Shown here in pieces: positions 1-11,897 of a stretch of DNA of 64,000 nucleotides. This DNA is from Mactromeris polynyma (lineage: Eukaryota > Mollusca > Bivalvia > Venerida > Mactridae): assembly GCA_032209605.1 (NCBI GenBank), contig JASFXZ010000001.1, forward strand, positions 17,130,256 through 17,194,255, read 5' to 3'. The translations under genes were made by a program, and so were the position numbers. Positions within the stretch are counted from its first letter, which is position 1; the number at the start of each line of letters is the position of its first letter. The notes below the pieces were generated by a model. The model worked only from the letters and a program-made list of their open reading frames with translations, ran no database searches and was not told the origin of the DNA.

Positions 1-470
1 AAATTGAAAAACTTAATGAATACAAAATACATATTCAGGTCGAGGGTTGACACAAAAATACTGTAAATGCTTCTTTACCAAAACTGAGTTACAACAGGTT
101 GGTGCTGTGTCCCCAGTTTGTTCTATAGCAATTTCCAAGGAGTGGATTCACTGCTTTTGTATTGATTGAATCCCCATGTTTTGGTGTCTTAAACAAGATG
201 GGCTCCGAGTAAGTAGTTTCCAATGAGCTCTGTGTAATATTTGAGGTAAGATGTTCTTCAGATTCTGTCTATAAATTTGAATTTTATAATCCAATCTTAA
301 GGGTCAGGAGCATTATTCACAAACACTTAGTCTTAAACTCAAACTTCGACTTTAAATTTGCAAACTTTATATTAAACAGCATTTTGATTTCAATTGATCT
401 AAACGAATAAAATTACTTCTGAATAATTTTCTGTACACTTCGTCAATTTTAATAAATTGTCCGAAAGTTT

Positions 471-779
471 TCTGAATGTCCGAGAATTTCTTGAATGTCT
501 GGGTGCTACTGGAATGTCAAAGTGCTATCAATTTGCTCGAGAGTTTCTTAATAAAATGTCTGAAAGCTTCCTGAATGTCCGAGAGTTTCTTGAATGTCTA
601 GGTGCTACTTGAATGTCAAAGTGCTATCAATTTGCTCGAGAGTTTCTTAATAAAATGTCTGAAAACTTCCTGAATGTCCGAGAGTTTCTTGAATGTCTGG
701 GTGCTACTTGAATGTCAAAATGCTATCAATTTGCTCGAGAGTTTCTTAATAAAATGTCTGAAAGCTTCCTGAATGTCCT
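471..779. repeat. 99-bp tandem repeat, about three copies
   Basis: The phrase cttcctgaatgtccgagag recurs at 99-bp spacing (about 472, 571, 670 and 769). Each unit also contains ggtgctacttgaatgtc and atttgctcgagagtttc. Copies differ by a few bases. Confidence 0.9.
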
Positions 780-2171
780 ATCATGAGTCTGCCTTGGTTT
801 GCTTCTTGTAAATATGACTACTTATTCAATATATTGTCAAAATGCAGAGATGGGGCACATTGTAGGAACCTGTTGGTCATAGAGATATGAAACCATTTAC
901 TTCACAAAACCATGTTTTCATTGTCTAACATGTATTAATAATGTAGTTAAATAATTTGAAAGTTGTATGACAAATAAGCCAGTCTGTGTTTGTTCTCTAT
1001 CAAGTTTTAGTTAGTTTATGAAAAAAATGTGTTTTCGTCATGCCCGATTAGAAAATTTGCTGAGTCGTGATTGGTGTTGTGATTTAGATTTTTGACACAT
1101 ACAATTCTTTTCTATTAACAGTCTGGTCGTCACATGCATCTTTTTGGTTCCCCATCAGGACCAGAGAGCCTTCTTGCTGTTAGTATCATGTGACCTTTGT
1201 TTATTATACCTACTGTGCATTCCCACAAGTTGTATACTGTATAGCGCTAGCATAGGCTTCTATGTAAATTGTGACGGATACACACGCCATGTATTTTCCT
1301 TTACGATAGCATCGATGTAATTTCAACGTTTAAATTTAGTCTATACATTTGTACTGAAGCATTAATAGGAGCCATAGAACTTCTAAAAAGCACCCATGTA
1401 GTCTTGCTATACAGTAAACATCATAATTTTGAAACATGTCTGTTATGTACACTGCTTTGCTTCCTATTGTTATGCACAGTTATACTTTCTACTTACATGA
1501 TTTGCTGTTTAATGAAATTTCCTAAGCTGCTATGGTGAATTGTTATGCGATAAAACTTTTTTTTTTGGGTTGAGTTTCTTTAATATTGCTTTATCAGCAG
1601 TGATGTTCATAGCTTAACTTTCAGTTATAGTTTCAGTAATAGTTTTAAAGGTGTCAGCAGGGATTAAAGTACTATCACTATTTGTTGAAGAAACAATATC
1701 TATTCAACTTTCAGATAGTTGGTTTAAATATTTAATGCTTAATGCATATTAGTCTTTAATACATAGTGCTGTAGAAAGTTTTTTGTTTCTAATTGTTGTT
1801 GTTATATATTTTTTATTAAATTGTTCTAGCCATAGTGTTTTTAAATGCTGATTCAATTAGCGCTGTTGGCACGATAAAAACTAATCATTATTGCTCAAAT
1901 TGAGAACTCCACATGTAAAAATATGGGACTTTCTTCGTTATTAAAACTTGTACACCGTAATTGATTGCCATTATTAAGTCAGTGTATTTTTGTGGAAGTT
2001 AAGATTTCAGAATTGAACAACTTTCTTCACAGGTACTCCCATATCCAAAAATGTTTTCGAAATTTGTCTGAACGCTCTAAGTACAACCTAGACATCACAT
2101 ATCCACCTCGTCGTAATGTTTGAAAAAATGAACAGATTTATGATTACATATCTTCCGTATTTTTTGGACTT

Positions 2172-2280
2172 GGAGGTTTTGAACCAGACTCAAAATGCAG
2201 CCTTTCCATTGGTTTATTTTAAGACTTAGCTCAGAAACAACCAATCAGATGCTTGAGTTTTGAGTCTGTTCTCGAAGCTA
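2172..2280. repeat. Dispersed element family P, copy 1
   Basis: Shares the order gaaccagactcaaaatgcag, ccattgg, ccaatcaga and ttttgagtctgttctc with five other copies. The ends form a weak inverted repeat (gagac...gtctc). Its class is unknown. Confidence 0.75.
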
Positions 2281-3544
2281 AGTATATGTATCCTCGGACG
2301 ATGACCTCAAACCCAGCACCTGTCACTTGCATTATATGTGTACTGATTGTTTGTGTCCATTAAGATATAAGTTGAAGAAATAAATGATTTTAAGTGATTT
2401 TTTATTTATGCTTGCCTTGAAGTAATATGCATGGTGTATGTATAACAGTGACCCGCACGCCTTGATGCATTATGTTTGGTCAATATTTGTATGAAGACAG
2501 GGCTTGTGTGTACACCTTAATTGGTTAATGTCAATTGTATAATGCTTATTTTGGTTTTAGCATTTACTCTGGTTTATATTGTAACGATAGTCAGCCCCTT
2601 AAAACTGTTTGCTTTCGGTGCACCTCCCCTTAATGTTTGGGATGGGTGGGGATTTGATTTAAAAAAAAAAATTTTTTTTTTTAATTTTCGTATTATGGCA
2701 TGACCCAAGTCCCTAGCATTGTTGGCTGTTTAACATGACATAAGTGGATCTTCACCAAACTTGGTTGCAAGATTTATAGGAATATAATCTCATTAAGGTT
2801 TGATAACCAGTCTTATTATTGCCACTGCAACCTCAGAGTTATGGCTCTTGAAATTTGATGGGCATATTTTACGAACATTTGGCACTTTTGTTTTAGATTT
2901 TAACACACACAAAATGCTGGATAGATAAAAGCCTATAAGAGTCAATTTTGTTGGGGTGGGTCAGGATATTGTAAGCTAAATGTTATTATGGATGACCTAG
3001 ATATGAATTATCAAGAAATGAACTTTCTGTACTTGATGTTGATGTGCAGTTTCCAGAATGCTAGTTGAAACTTGTATGAATGGATAAGTGGGGGTCAATT
3101 TTGTTAGGTTGGTTGGGGGGGGGGGTACCAGGAGCAAACTGTTATTATGGATGACCTTTGTATGAATTATCAAGAAATGACCTTAATGTACTTTATGTCA
3201 ATATACACTGTTTCCAGAATGCTCGTTAAAAATTATATGTCCTCGGAAGCTATGTGTTTGATGTGAATGCTTAACATGGTTTTTGGTGCATGTTGTTGCC
3301 ACGGTACCGCATGAATCAGAACATGTTTATTGTGCAGATTTTTAATTCGGAAATATCTGAATGTTTATATGTCATGTTTTAAAGGTTTTTGGCAACTGAG
3401 GTTGTTGGAATGTAAGGACTATTTGATATTTAGATATTTGCAAGTTTGATTGTATATATTATGTAATGTTCTGTATTGTGTTCATGTTATACAGCTGCTG
3501 CAGCATCTGATATTTTACTGTAGCCTGAGCTCAAGGTCACTTAA

Positions 3545-3672
3545 CTTAGTTTGGGAACCAGTCTTAGAATGCAGCATTTCTATTGGTCAATTTGAAAACT
3601 TCAATCAGAATTAACCAATCAGATACTGTAGACTTCAGACTGGTCTCATAACTCAGATTTACAACCTCTGAG
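3545..3672. repeat. Dispersed element family P, copy 2
   Basis: Contains gaaccagtcttagaatgcag, tattggtcaattt, ttaaccaatcagat and agactggtctcataactcag. The order matches the other copies of the family. Confidence 0.8.
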
Positions 3673-5397
3673 TTAGTTAGAGCAGTAATAGAAAGCAATC
3701 ATATTTGCCGGTCTTTTAAATATTTATGCATTTCTTGACGTCCTGTAGTTTATTTGTGTGTTCAATTAATTTGATTCAGTTTTCAGCAATTTGATTTATG
3801 TTTGTATAAAAACCAATTTGAAATGATAATGAACATAAAATTACTTACAACATATTGTTATGAAATTGAAATCGGTGATATAATTTGGTTTACAAGGACT
3901 AGCTGTACTGATATTATCAACCATGGTAAATGCTTTTAACATTTCATGCAATTTATATTTAGAATTTTTCACAAAATTATCGTAAAATGCTTCTACCCCA
4001 CAATGGTTTTGTGCTTAATCCTAAATAATTTGATCGCCGGTGATTTAACATACGCATCTAGGTCACCATGTGATCTGTTTAAATGTGACAAATATTACCA
4101 CAAGTATGATATAACAGTGCAGCATTGGACTGTTAACTACTATCAATATTTCAATTGAAGCAAATTTATCCGCTTGTTTACTTTTATACAGCGGGCAGAT
4201 AGACTTGTTTCGCTTTCACCGCTTGATTTCTGAAGTCATTAAGGCACTAACTATTAAATTCTTGTATGCTTTATTTCCTACATGTATACAATTATTACTA
4301 GTTTAGTAAAATTTCTGATGACAGCAAATGAAATTTAAGCCTCAAATTTTGGTATATATTTGTGTTAATATTACTATTTATTATAAGCCTGTTTGTAGGA
4401 AACGTAGAAAAACTGGTAGTGGTGTACTTATTATTGCGCTTATTAATATGAATCAAGCTAAAATGTTTTATTTATTTACCATCTGCACTAGCAGATTAAT
4501 CTTACCTAAATTATTCTGAATGTTCCAAATTGATTCTATTGAAGGAATGATTCATGACTGAGTCAGTTAAGTACTTGGAATTGAAATACAAAAGGTCAAA
4601 GGTGTTCAATGATTGTATAGTCAACCAATAGTTACTTGGTTGCTATAGTCCAACAAGAACAGCGATTGTGTCCAAAGGTAGTCAATGAAAATAAATCCAG
4701 CGTAATTTTGTTTTATGACGGATGTTTGCATAAAGGAATCATTCATGAATAAATATAATTATATACTGGCCGTAATTTCTGAATATCAGTTGTTGTTTTG
4801 TGTTATTTACATGTTTTGCTTTTAAGTCATTTACATACCAAACCTCTCCCAGACTTATACTGGAAATATGACTTAAAGTGTTCGCAAATGTTTTGAATTA
4901 TGGTTTGGATATAATTGTTAGAATAAGAATGTTCAAATATATGTTGGGTGCAGCAATATTGACGAGTCTATAAAACTGTTCCATGTAGTGAAACTAGTCT
5001 ATCTGTGTATAAATGTAGTCGCAGATAGTCTAGTTTTGCTTTCGTCCCTTAATATATGCTTCATATGGCATTGTTTCTTCATGTAATCAGTATATACATC
5101 GCATGCAAAATTGTTGTATAAATGTCTTGTCTGCTGATTAGGCAGTTGCGCTGTGATTCGTTTCGCCGGGCAAGATATTTTAATGTTTACGTGTGACAAG
5201 CTATAGCTTTTACGTAAGGGAAGGAGTCTCATTAATTATTTTATGTTTTTTCTCGATGACTTGTCCTTAGGGGGAGAACGACAAGAATAAGGTAATATAG
5301 AAAAATGCACTTGATGTTATTTCGTCAGACCCTATAGTTAGATGGTAATATATAGCTGTCAGAAATGGGTTTGTCTCCTTACACTGGTGTTGTCAGT

Positions 5398-5550
5398 CCA
5401 AGGTTATAGCACTTAGTTTTTAGAGACCAGTCTCAATGTCTCAATGCAGCCTTTTCATTGGTCAATTTTAAGTCTTGAGTTCAGAACCAACCAATCAGAA
5501 GCTTTGATTTTGAGACTGGTCTCAAAACTGGGATTTATTACCTTAGGTTA
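5398..5550. repeat. Dispersed element family P, copy 3 (best preserved)
   Basis: Contains agagaccagtctcaatg, cattggtcaattttaag, aaccaaccaatcagaag and gagactggtctcaaaactgg. Outer ccaaggttata and ttaccttagg show that the element ends are inverted. Confidence 0.85.
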
Positions 5551-6267
5551 TGGTACAGGGTTCACACACGTGCTTGGAAGTCAATTGGATGAGAATTAAA
5601 GAGTGTTTAAATTAGTTGCTTAATTTGTTAGAATTGCTGTTGAAGTAAAAGATTAGAGGTTATTACATATATTTAATATTGAAATAAGTAGCAATAAGTG
5701 GGTTTACGTCATAAATTGACATATTGTTTTGCCCTATATTTTATGCCAGCCCACCAGCTCCACTTGAAAGAAACTGGAGGATTTGAAAATCTCTTATGAT
5801 TTGCTCAAGCCAACTGATATATTTACCACCTCTGGAAAATCAAAATTATAGCTGGTTTATGTCGTATGAGTGACAGTTTTGGGTTTGGTATTTTAAAAAT
5901 AAAAAGATTTTGGAAAATATTTTTTATTTACAGAACATAGTGTGGCAGTTATGTCTGTAAACCTTTTTACAAATATTCCATAAATTTTCTGTTATTTTAC
6001 TATTCCAGCCTTTTCTGGCCCCTGTCATGTAATATTGTATAATCAACATAAAACTAATATATGTATAATCACAAATTATTATTACCAGTTATACTGGCTT
6101 CAGAATCTCTGTATTGGTGTTAGTGTATTACTGTTGAATTGTGCACTGTGTAAAAAAATGGGTACAAGAAATAGCCTTGTGTAGTGTATTGTATCACCGT
6201 TTAAATCTCTGTCACAGTCACTGCAAGACATTCAGGTGTCGTCTATTAGATGCCAGGTACAACATGA

Positions 6268-7268
6268 ACAATCAAGTCCGGTTATTTATAGTTACACATC
6301 ACTTACTTCTTATAAGCAATCAAATCCGGTTATTTATAGTTACGCATCACTTACTTCTTATAACCAATCAAGTCCGGTTATTTATGGTTACGCATCACTT
6401 ACTTCTAATAACCAATCAAGTCCGGTTATTTATAGTTACGCATTTCTTACTTCTAATAACCAATCAAGTCCGGTTATTTATGGTTACGCATTTCTTACTT
6501 CTAATAACCAATCAAGTCCGGTTATTTATGGTTACGCATTTCTTACTTCTTATAACCAATCAAGTCCGGTTATTTATGGTTACGCATCACTTACTTCTAA
6601 TAACCAATCAAGTCCGGTTATTTATGGTTACGCATCACTTACTTCTAATAACCAATCAAGTCCGGTTATTTATAGTTACGCATTTCTTACTTCTTATAAC
6701 CAATCAAGTCCGGTTATTTATGGTTACGCATTTCTTACTTCTTATAACCAATCAAGTCCGGTTATTTATGGTTATGCATCACTTACTTCTTATAACCAAT
6801 CAAGTCCGGTTATTTATGGTTACGCATTTCTTACTTCTAATAACCAATCAAGTCCGGTTATTTATAGTTACGCATTTCTTACTTCTTATAACCAATCAAG
6901 TCCGGTTATTTATGGTTATGCATCACTTACTTCTTATAACCAATCATGTCCGGTTATGTATGGTTACGCATCACTTACTTCTTATAACCAATTGAGTCCG
7001 GTTATTTATAGTTACGCATCACTTACTTCTTATAACCAATCAAGTCCGGTTATTTATAGTTACGCATCACTTACTTCTTATAACCAATCAAGTCCGGTTA
7101 TTTATAGTTACGCATCACTTACTTCTTATAACCAATCAAGTCCGGTTATTTATAGTTACGCATCACTTACTTCTTATAACCAATCAAGTCCGGTTATTTA
7201 TAGTTACGCATCACTTACTTCTTATAACCAATCAAGTCCGGTTATTTATGGTTATGCATTACTTACTT
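6268..7268. repeat. 48-bp minisatellite, 21 copies
   Basis: The marker tccggttattta recurs every 48 bp from 6277 to 7237. Variation is confined to a few columns (tatag/tatgg, catcac/catttc, tataac/aataac). Because 48 is divisible by three, two plus-strand frames stay open through the whole array (16-residue periods such as NQSSPVIYSYASLTSY). I treat this as an intronic minisatellite and not a gene. Confidence 0.95.
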
Positions 7269-7940
7269 CCCTTTTCGATGTTTTTATTCTTGCTTATTTT
7301 ATTCCTCAAAAATGTTGGTCACTTATCTGAATACAGTCAAACTTATTTGTATTAAGACCAATTGTCATTGAAAAAATTGTTAAAAGTGACATATCCTGTA
7401 TGGTTAAACATTGAGAAGTTTTGAAAACTAGTTTTATGCTGTGTAAGGGAGGTATGTAGCCATGTAGTGATAGCACTGTTCGTCTGTATGTTTGTAAGGT
7501 CATTAATGTGTTAGTTTGTCTGTCCGTACGCACACTTTTGTGTCTCAGCTAGAACTTTATCCATGGTATTTCAGTGAAACTTTACACAAATATTAAATTT
7601 GATGAGTATGTAACTGTGTTGACTGCAAGTGTCAAGTTTGAAGTCAAGTCAGTACCTCACAGGTCAAGGTCACATAAGAGCACTTTACTTCAGTAATTAC
7701 TTACCTGGTTCAGTTGTGTCCGATGGTCAAGTTTGACTGTATGATAGATTCTGACTTCCTGGGTATGAAATATCAAATACCCTAAACATTGGCTTGTTGT
7801 ATATTATTACTTAATTGTATATGTTACCTATTTTTTTTCTCTAAAGTATATTTATAAAGTTCTGTAATTGTTAGTTATTTGGCTTAGTGACAGCTTTCAA
7901 ATGTTTGTCTTGATTTTGTTACATTGTTTAGCATTACCAG

Positions 7941-8233
7941 AGGTGTGTTTTTAGAGGTAGGGGAAGTAAGTGAGAAACGTAAGCCTATGTAGAAAAGGTA
8001 GTTGCCTAAAAACCGCTGGAAAGCTTCGCTAAGCTACTAGATGGCAGCCACCAGACCAGATGACACTGTGTTCTGCGTGGAGGCCATTTCGTTTAGCAAA
8101 GCTTGTACTGTCAGATCATGCTACCTATCTAAAGATAGGGACTACTTTTCCTACATATAAGAAACGGCACTGCTACTTTTCCCTACAAGGCGCTTATAGG
8201 TAGAACTCTACTTCTCCTACCTCTTAAATCGCA
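7941..8233. mobile_element. Fold-back element family U, copy 1
   Basis: Begins aggtgtgtttttagaggtag and ends tacttctcctacctcttaaa, so the ends are inverted. Internal landmarks are aaaccgctggaaagcttcgc, agatcatgctacctatctaa and agataggg. It has no coding capacity. The class is not determined. Confidence 0.75.
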
Positions 8234-9831
8234 TTGTATGACCCCCACCTTTTTTCTTAGACATATTGTTTCGTGTAATCTGTGACTTTGCCTATTGTCT
8301 TGTGGTGACTTTATACTGGTTCCACTATTTAAGGATCAGGTAAATCGGCTGTCTGTCGGGCAGGGTACCAATGCCATTGCGGCAGCGAGATCACTGGCGG
8401 TGAGATATTATGTTACTCCAGCTTATATATTATTTTGATAGCAATATATAAGCAGGAGATTATAAACCCAGCATGGTAGTGAACAAATCTGCTTTTTTGT
8501 AATAATAATCATTGGTAACTGAACATGTCTTTGTTGATTGTTCTAACTTAAGTATGATGCATGCAAACGTTTTTAGTTGTATATTTTGCTTACTGGAAGA
8601 AAAATTGACCGCGATGTTACAATTTAACATTTCCCAGCTAACAGTGTATTATACTTAAGCTTAAATCTCCATGTTCTGACACTAACAGAGTAAATATTGA
8701 AGTTCTGAGTGCATATAGCGATGGTCATAATACTAGGCTGTGAACTATATTATGCACTTTTCAATGTTTTGCCGGGGTTCCGGGGGAGCGGCAAGGATAC
8801 ACTGGACTGAAGACAGTACCAACAGGTGTTTATTTGACACGCCAAATGATTCCGGGTTTCGGGAAATAGACTTGGGTCAGATTTTTAATAAGTCTTGGAA
8901 AAATGCTTAACTCTAGGGTTGGGAATTGGACCCCAAAAAAAGACATATAGTCTAATTCCCCTGCGTCAGCCCGCCGCTCCCCTCCCCCTAGGGCAAAATA
9001 TGGATAGGTGCTTAAGGAGAAATTGCTGATTTTGATTCATACGGCTGTCAATCAGGATACTAAAATCATAATTTTGAAGTAAATACAATTTGAGACATAT
9101 CATATGTTTACTTTCGTCTTCAGGGGGTTTGTAGCAGCAAATTACTAAATTTTAATAGATCACAGAATGTAACAATATAAACATGTTTTTAACTAATTCA
9201 AATGATTGCAATACATGGGGTATTGAATGGTCCGCATATATATTGCATGCATGATATATTTTCATACTCACTGTAAATGCCTTGATTATTATTGCAATTG
9301 TATTGCTTGTAGCTGATTTTGTAACTGTTCTCAAAGGATTCTATTATTTTCTCTTCTCAGATATGTTGTTATCTTTCTTCCTCTATTATGTCACACGTAT
9401 TGTCTGTATATGTTATGATATCAATGTTTTGCCTCACTGGGAAGGTAGACACCTTGCAGAGATGATTGTAAAACTGCAACATTTGTTGTCTTTAACTCCA
9501 TTGTCAGGCTTCAACAATCACGGGAACAACAATTCTGTCTTTTTCTTGGTTGGCAGTCTCCTAGGACCCGTTAGGATCTAGTATGTAGGGATTCATCTGT
9601 TTTCTGTATGATGCCTCCCCCAGATTGGGCAAAACATTGATAGGTGCAGAGTTAAGCAGAACTATAATGGTTAAGTCTGCCCTGCGTTCAGTAAAAGCAT
9701 TTGCGGCACACGCTTCGTAACGTTCTGCAATTTGGTTCCCCGCGTGCACTCAATGTTATACGATGGGCCAGGGATACAAAACAAAACGTGAGCAACTGTT
9801 AGCAGTCACTGAACGCAGGGCTGATTATTTA

Positions 9832-9890
9832 AAGGAGAGAACTCTAGACCAGATAAAGGGAGAGAACTCGTGATAGTCTCCTATGTGTCC
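9832..9890. mobile_element. Fold-back element family F, fragment
   Basis: Has ggagagaactctagaccaga and taaagggagagaactcgtga followed by tagtctcctatg, the right half of the family. Confidence 0.75.
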
Positions 9891-10177
9891 AACCAGGTCA
9901 TTGTGTTCTGAAAAAATTGAAGCAAAACCTGTAAACATATCAAATATTTGTAATACCCATTTATTTCAACTAGTCTGCCATTGTGCTATTTTAAGGGCTA
10001 CTGTAAATACATAGAAATATTTTTCTTGATGTGGTACTCTCTCTTTATTTTTCATTGAAGTACTAGTGTGTGTGTGTGTAAAGATTATCTATTTCTTTGG
10101 TATACTAGTACCTTTTGTCCTGTTGAACACTGCTTCAAACCAGTCTTGTCATTTCTGTCTATTCCAAGTTAACCTGA

Positions 10178-10669
10178 AGCGCGTTTATTGGAGGTAGGGG
10201 AAGTAAGCGCGAAAAGTTAGCAAAGGTAGAACAATAAGGTGTCCGTCATGATCAGAGGTGCGTTTTTTAGAGGTAGGGGAAGTAAGCGAGGAAGTAAGCC
10301 AATGTAGAAAAGGTAGCTGTCTAAAAAACGCTTTAACGCTTCGCTAGCTATAAAATGTTTAGCAAAGCTAGCACTGTCAGATCATGCTTCCTATCTAAAG
10401 ATAGGGGCTACTTTTCCTACGTTTAAGAAACGGCAGCGCTACTTTCCCTACGTAGCACTAGGTAGATTTCTATCTTTCCTACCTCTAAAAAACGCACCTC
10501 AGTGTTCTGCATGGACTCCATTTTGCTTAGCAAAGCTAGCACTGTCTGATGACGCTACCTATCTAAAGATAGGGACTACTTTTCCTATGTTTAAGAAACA
10601 GCACCGCTACTTTCCCTATGTAGCACTGGGTATAGTTCTTTTTTTCCTACCTCTAAAAAATGTGCCTGT
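10178..10669. mobile_element. Fold-back element family U, nested or tandem copies
   Basis: A full copy at about 10255-10502 runs from aggtgcgttttttagaggta to cctacctctaaaaaacgcac. It is flanked by a partial left copy (10178-10254) and a partial right copy (10503-10669) that repeats agataggg and ends aaaaatgtgcct. This suggests insertion into, or duplication of, an older copy. Confidence 0.75.
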
Positions 10670-11355
10670 GTACTGTAATTGACTGTCAGACTGTATCTAA
10701 GTTATCATATATTATAGATATTTGTACAGGCATGTAATTGTATCAATGAAAATTAATTTTTGTTCCAAAATTTACACATAGCTAAAAGTATTTTTGGTAT
10801 GAAACTGTATGATTGTAAACAATAATGTCTGTCTATGCTTTTGATATACATTTTATCTTAGTTGCGGTCTTATGTCATGATTTCATTCTTGTTTGTCGCA
10901 CATCTGAATAAGATAGAAGCATTTCTTCACTTTATCACAGCAAAATCTCTTTTTGCTTTTTATTTTCCATAGATTTCTATTTTATTATGACACAGAAACT
11001 TATTTTGTGTGTGATATTTTAACGATTAGAATATTATACGGAGATCTGAGATGAATTGATTTAATTATGATTTTTATCAGTTTTCAAAAATTCAAATTTA
11101 CAATATCTTTGCCAATTATATCATTGTAAGTATTCTTTCCTATCTTTCATTGGAAATATCAATATTGTTATAATGCTAAATAACTTTTTATTACTTGTAG
11201 AAGTGGGAGTTAAAAGTTCATTTTGTTTATTTTTATTTAGAGTAAAATAAGATTAAAATGATGATGCATGATGCATGATGCTTTTCTTATTCTGTAAATA
11301 TTGTGTAATAGGTGCTACATGTATTAATGATCAATGTTACAACCAGTCTGCTTGG

Positions 11356-11438
11356 TTTCACTATTAAGACCATAACTCGATAATAAGACCACTTTATGTG
11401 GGACCGATCGGTGGTCTTAATAGCGGAACTTTACTGTA
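11356..11438. mobile_element. TACAGTAAAAC-type MITE, fragment
   Basis: The right half of the family T element, ending ggtggtcttaatagcgg and actttactgta. It lies just before PRKAA exon a. Confidence 0.7.
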
Positions 11439-11857
11439 GATTAAGATTTGAAGTTCAAAAAACCTTAAAATTATGTATGTATAAACATGTATACATGATT
11501 TACCTGTAAATACAACTCAACTCTCCAGAGCCATCCTCTCTTGATCAACAACCTGCCTTCAACAGTATAAAGTGTCCCTGTACTTACAATTTACTATCAG
11601 TATCACCTCTTTAGAGCAACAACCTCTCTACAGTGGCCAACAATATGTGTCTTTCAAAGTGTGTTGCTCTGGAAAGGTTGTACTGAATAGGTTGTTTACA
11701 GCAGTGCTGATCTTGTGACTCAAATATTTAATTTCTTATGAAAACTTTTCATTGCTTGTCTTTTAACTGAATTTCAGGATTAAGAAAATATGATTTATAT
11801 TATACCGAACGTATCAAACAGAAATTTATCTTTGAATATTTATGTTTCATTCTACAG

Positions 11858-11897
11858 AATGCTAGTCCATTGAGGCCTCATCCTGAGAGAATGCCAG
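11858..11897 (+). CDS. PRKAA: PRKAA exon a (linker, PHPERMP)
   Basis: The 40-nt exon begins after a ttctacag acceptor and ends before gtagga, phase 0 to 1. It encodes NASPLRPHPERMP, the conserved PHPERMP linker motif of AMPK alpha. It is the first recognisable exon in the window. Confidence 0.85.

Larger units (their letters stand above)
1..11857. other. Exon-free repeat-rich region, probable upstream intron of PRKAA
   Basis: I find no convincing exon here. It contains a 99-bp tandem repeat (471-779), three copies of a ~140-bp dispersed element, a 48-bp minisatellite (6268-7268), two clusters of a fold-back element (7941-8233 and 10178-10669), a fragment of the fold-back element family (9832-9890), poly-A/T runs near 2660 and a G run near 3117. 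Segments near 2700-2960 and 7480-7700 read like old dispersed elements (ctcaaggtcac-type wording). The remainder is plain AT-rich sequence. Placing it inside a PRKAA intron is an inference, because the window starts before exon a and upstream PRKAA exons are missing. Confidence 0.5.

Noticed and set aside
6236..7330. 364-codon plus-strand ORF
   Set aside because: It is the read-through of a 48-bp minisatellite; a second frame is equally open, and there are no splice, start-context or family signals.
9282..9581. 99-codon plus-strand ORF starting with a hydrophobic stretch
   Set aside because: The hydrophobic composition is expected from AT-rich sequence; no family or transcript signal is visible.
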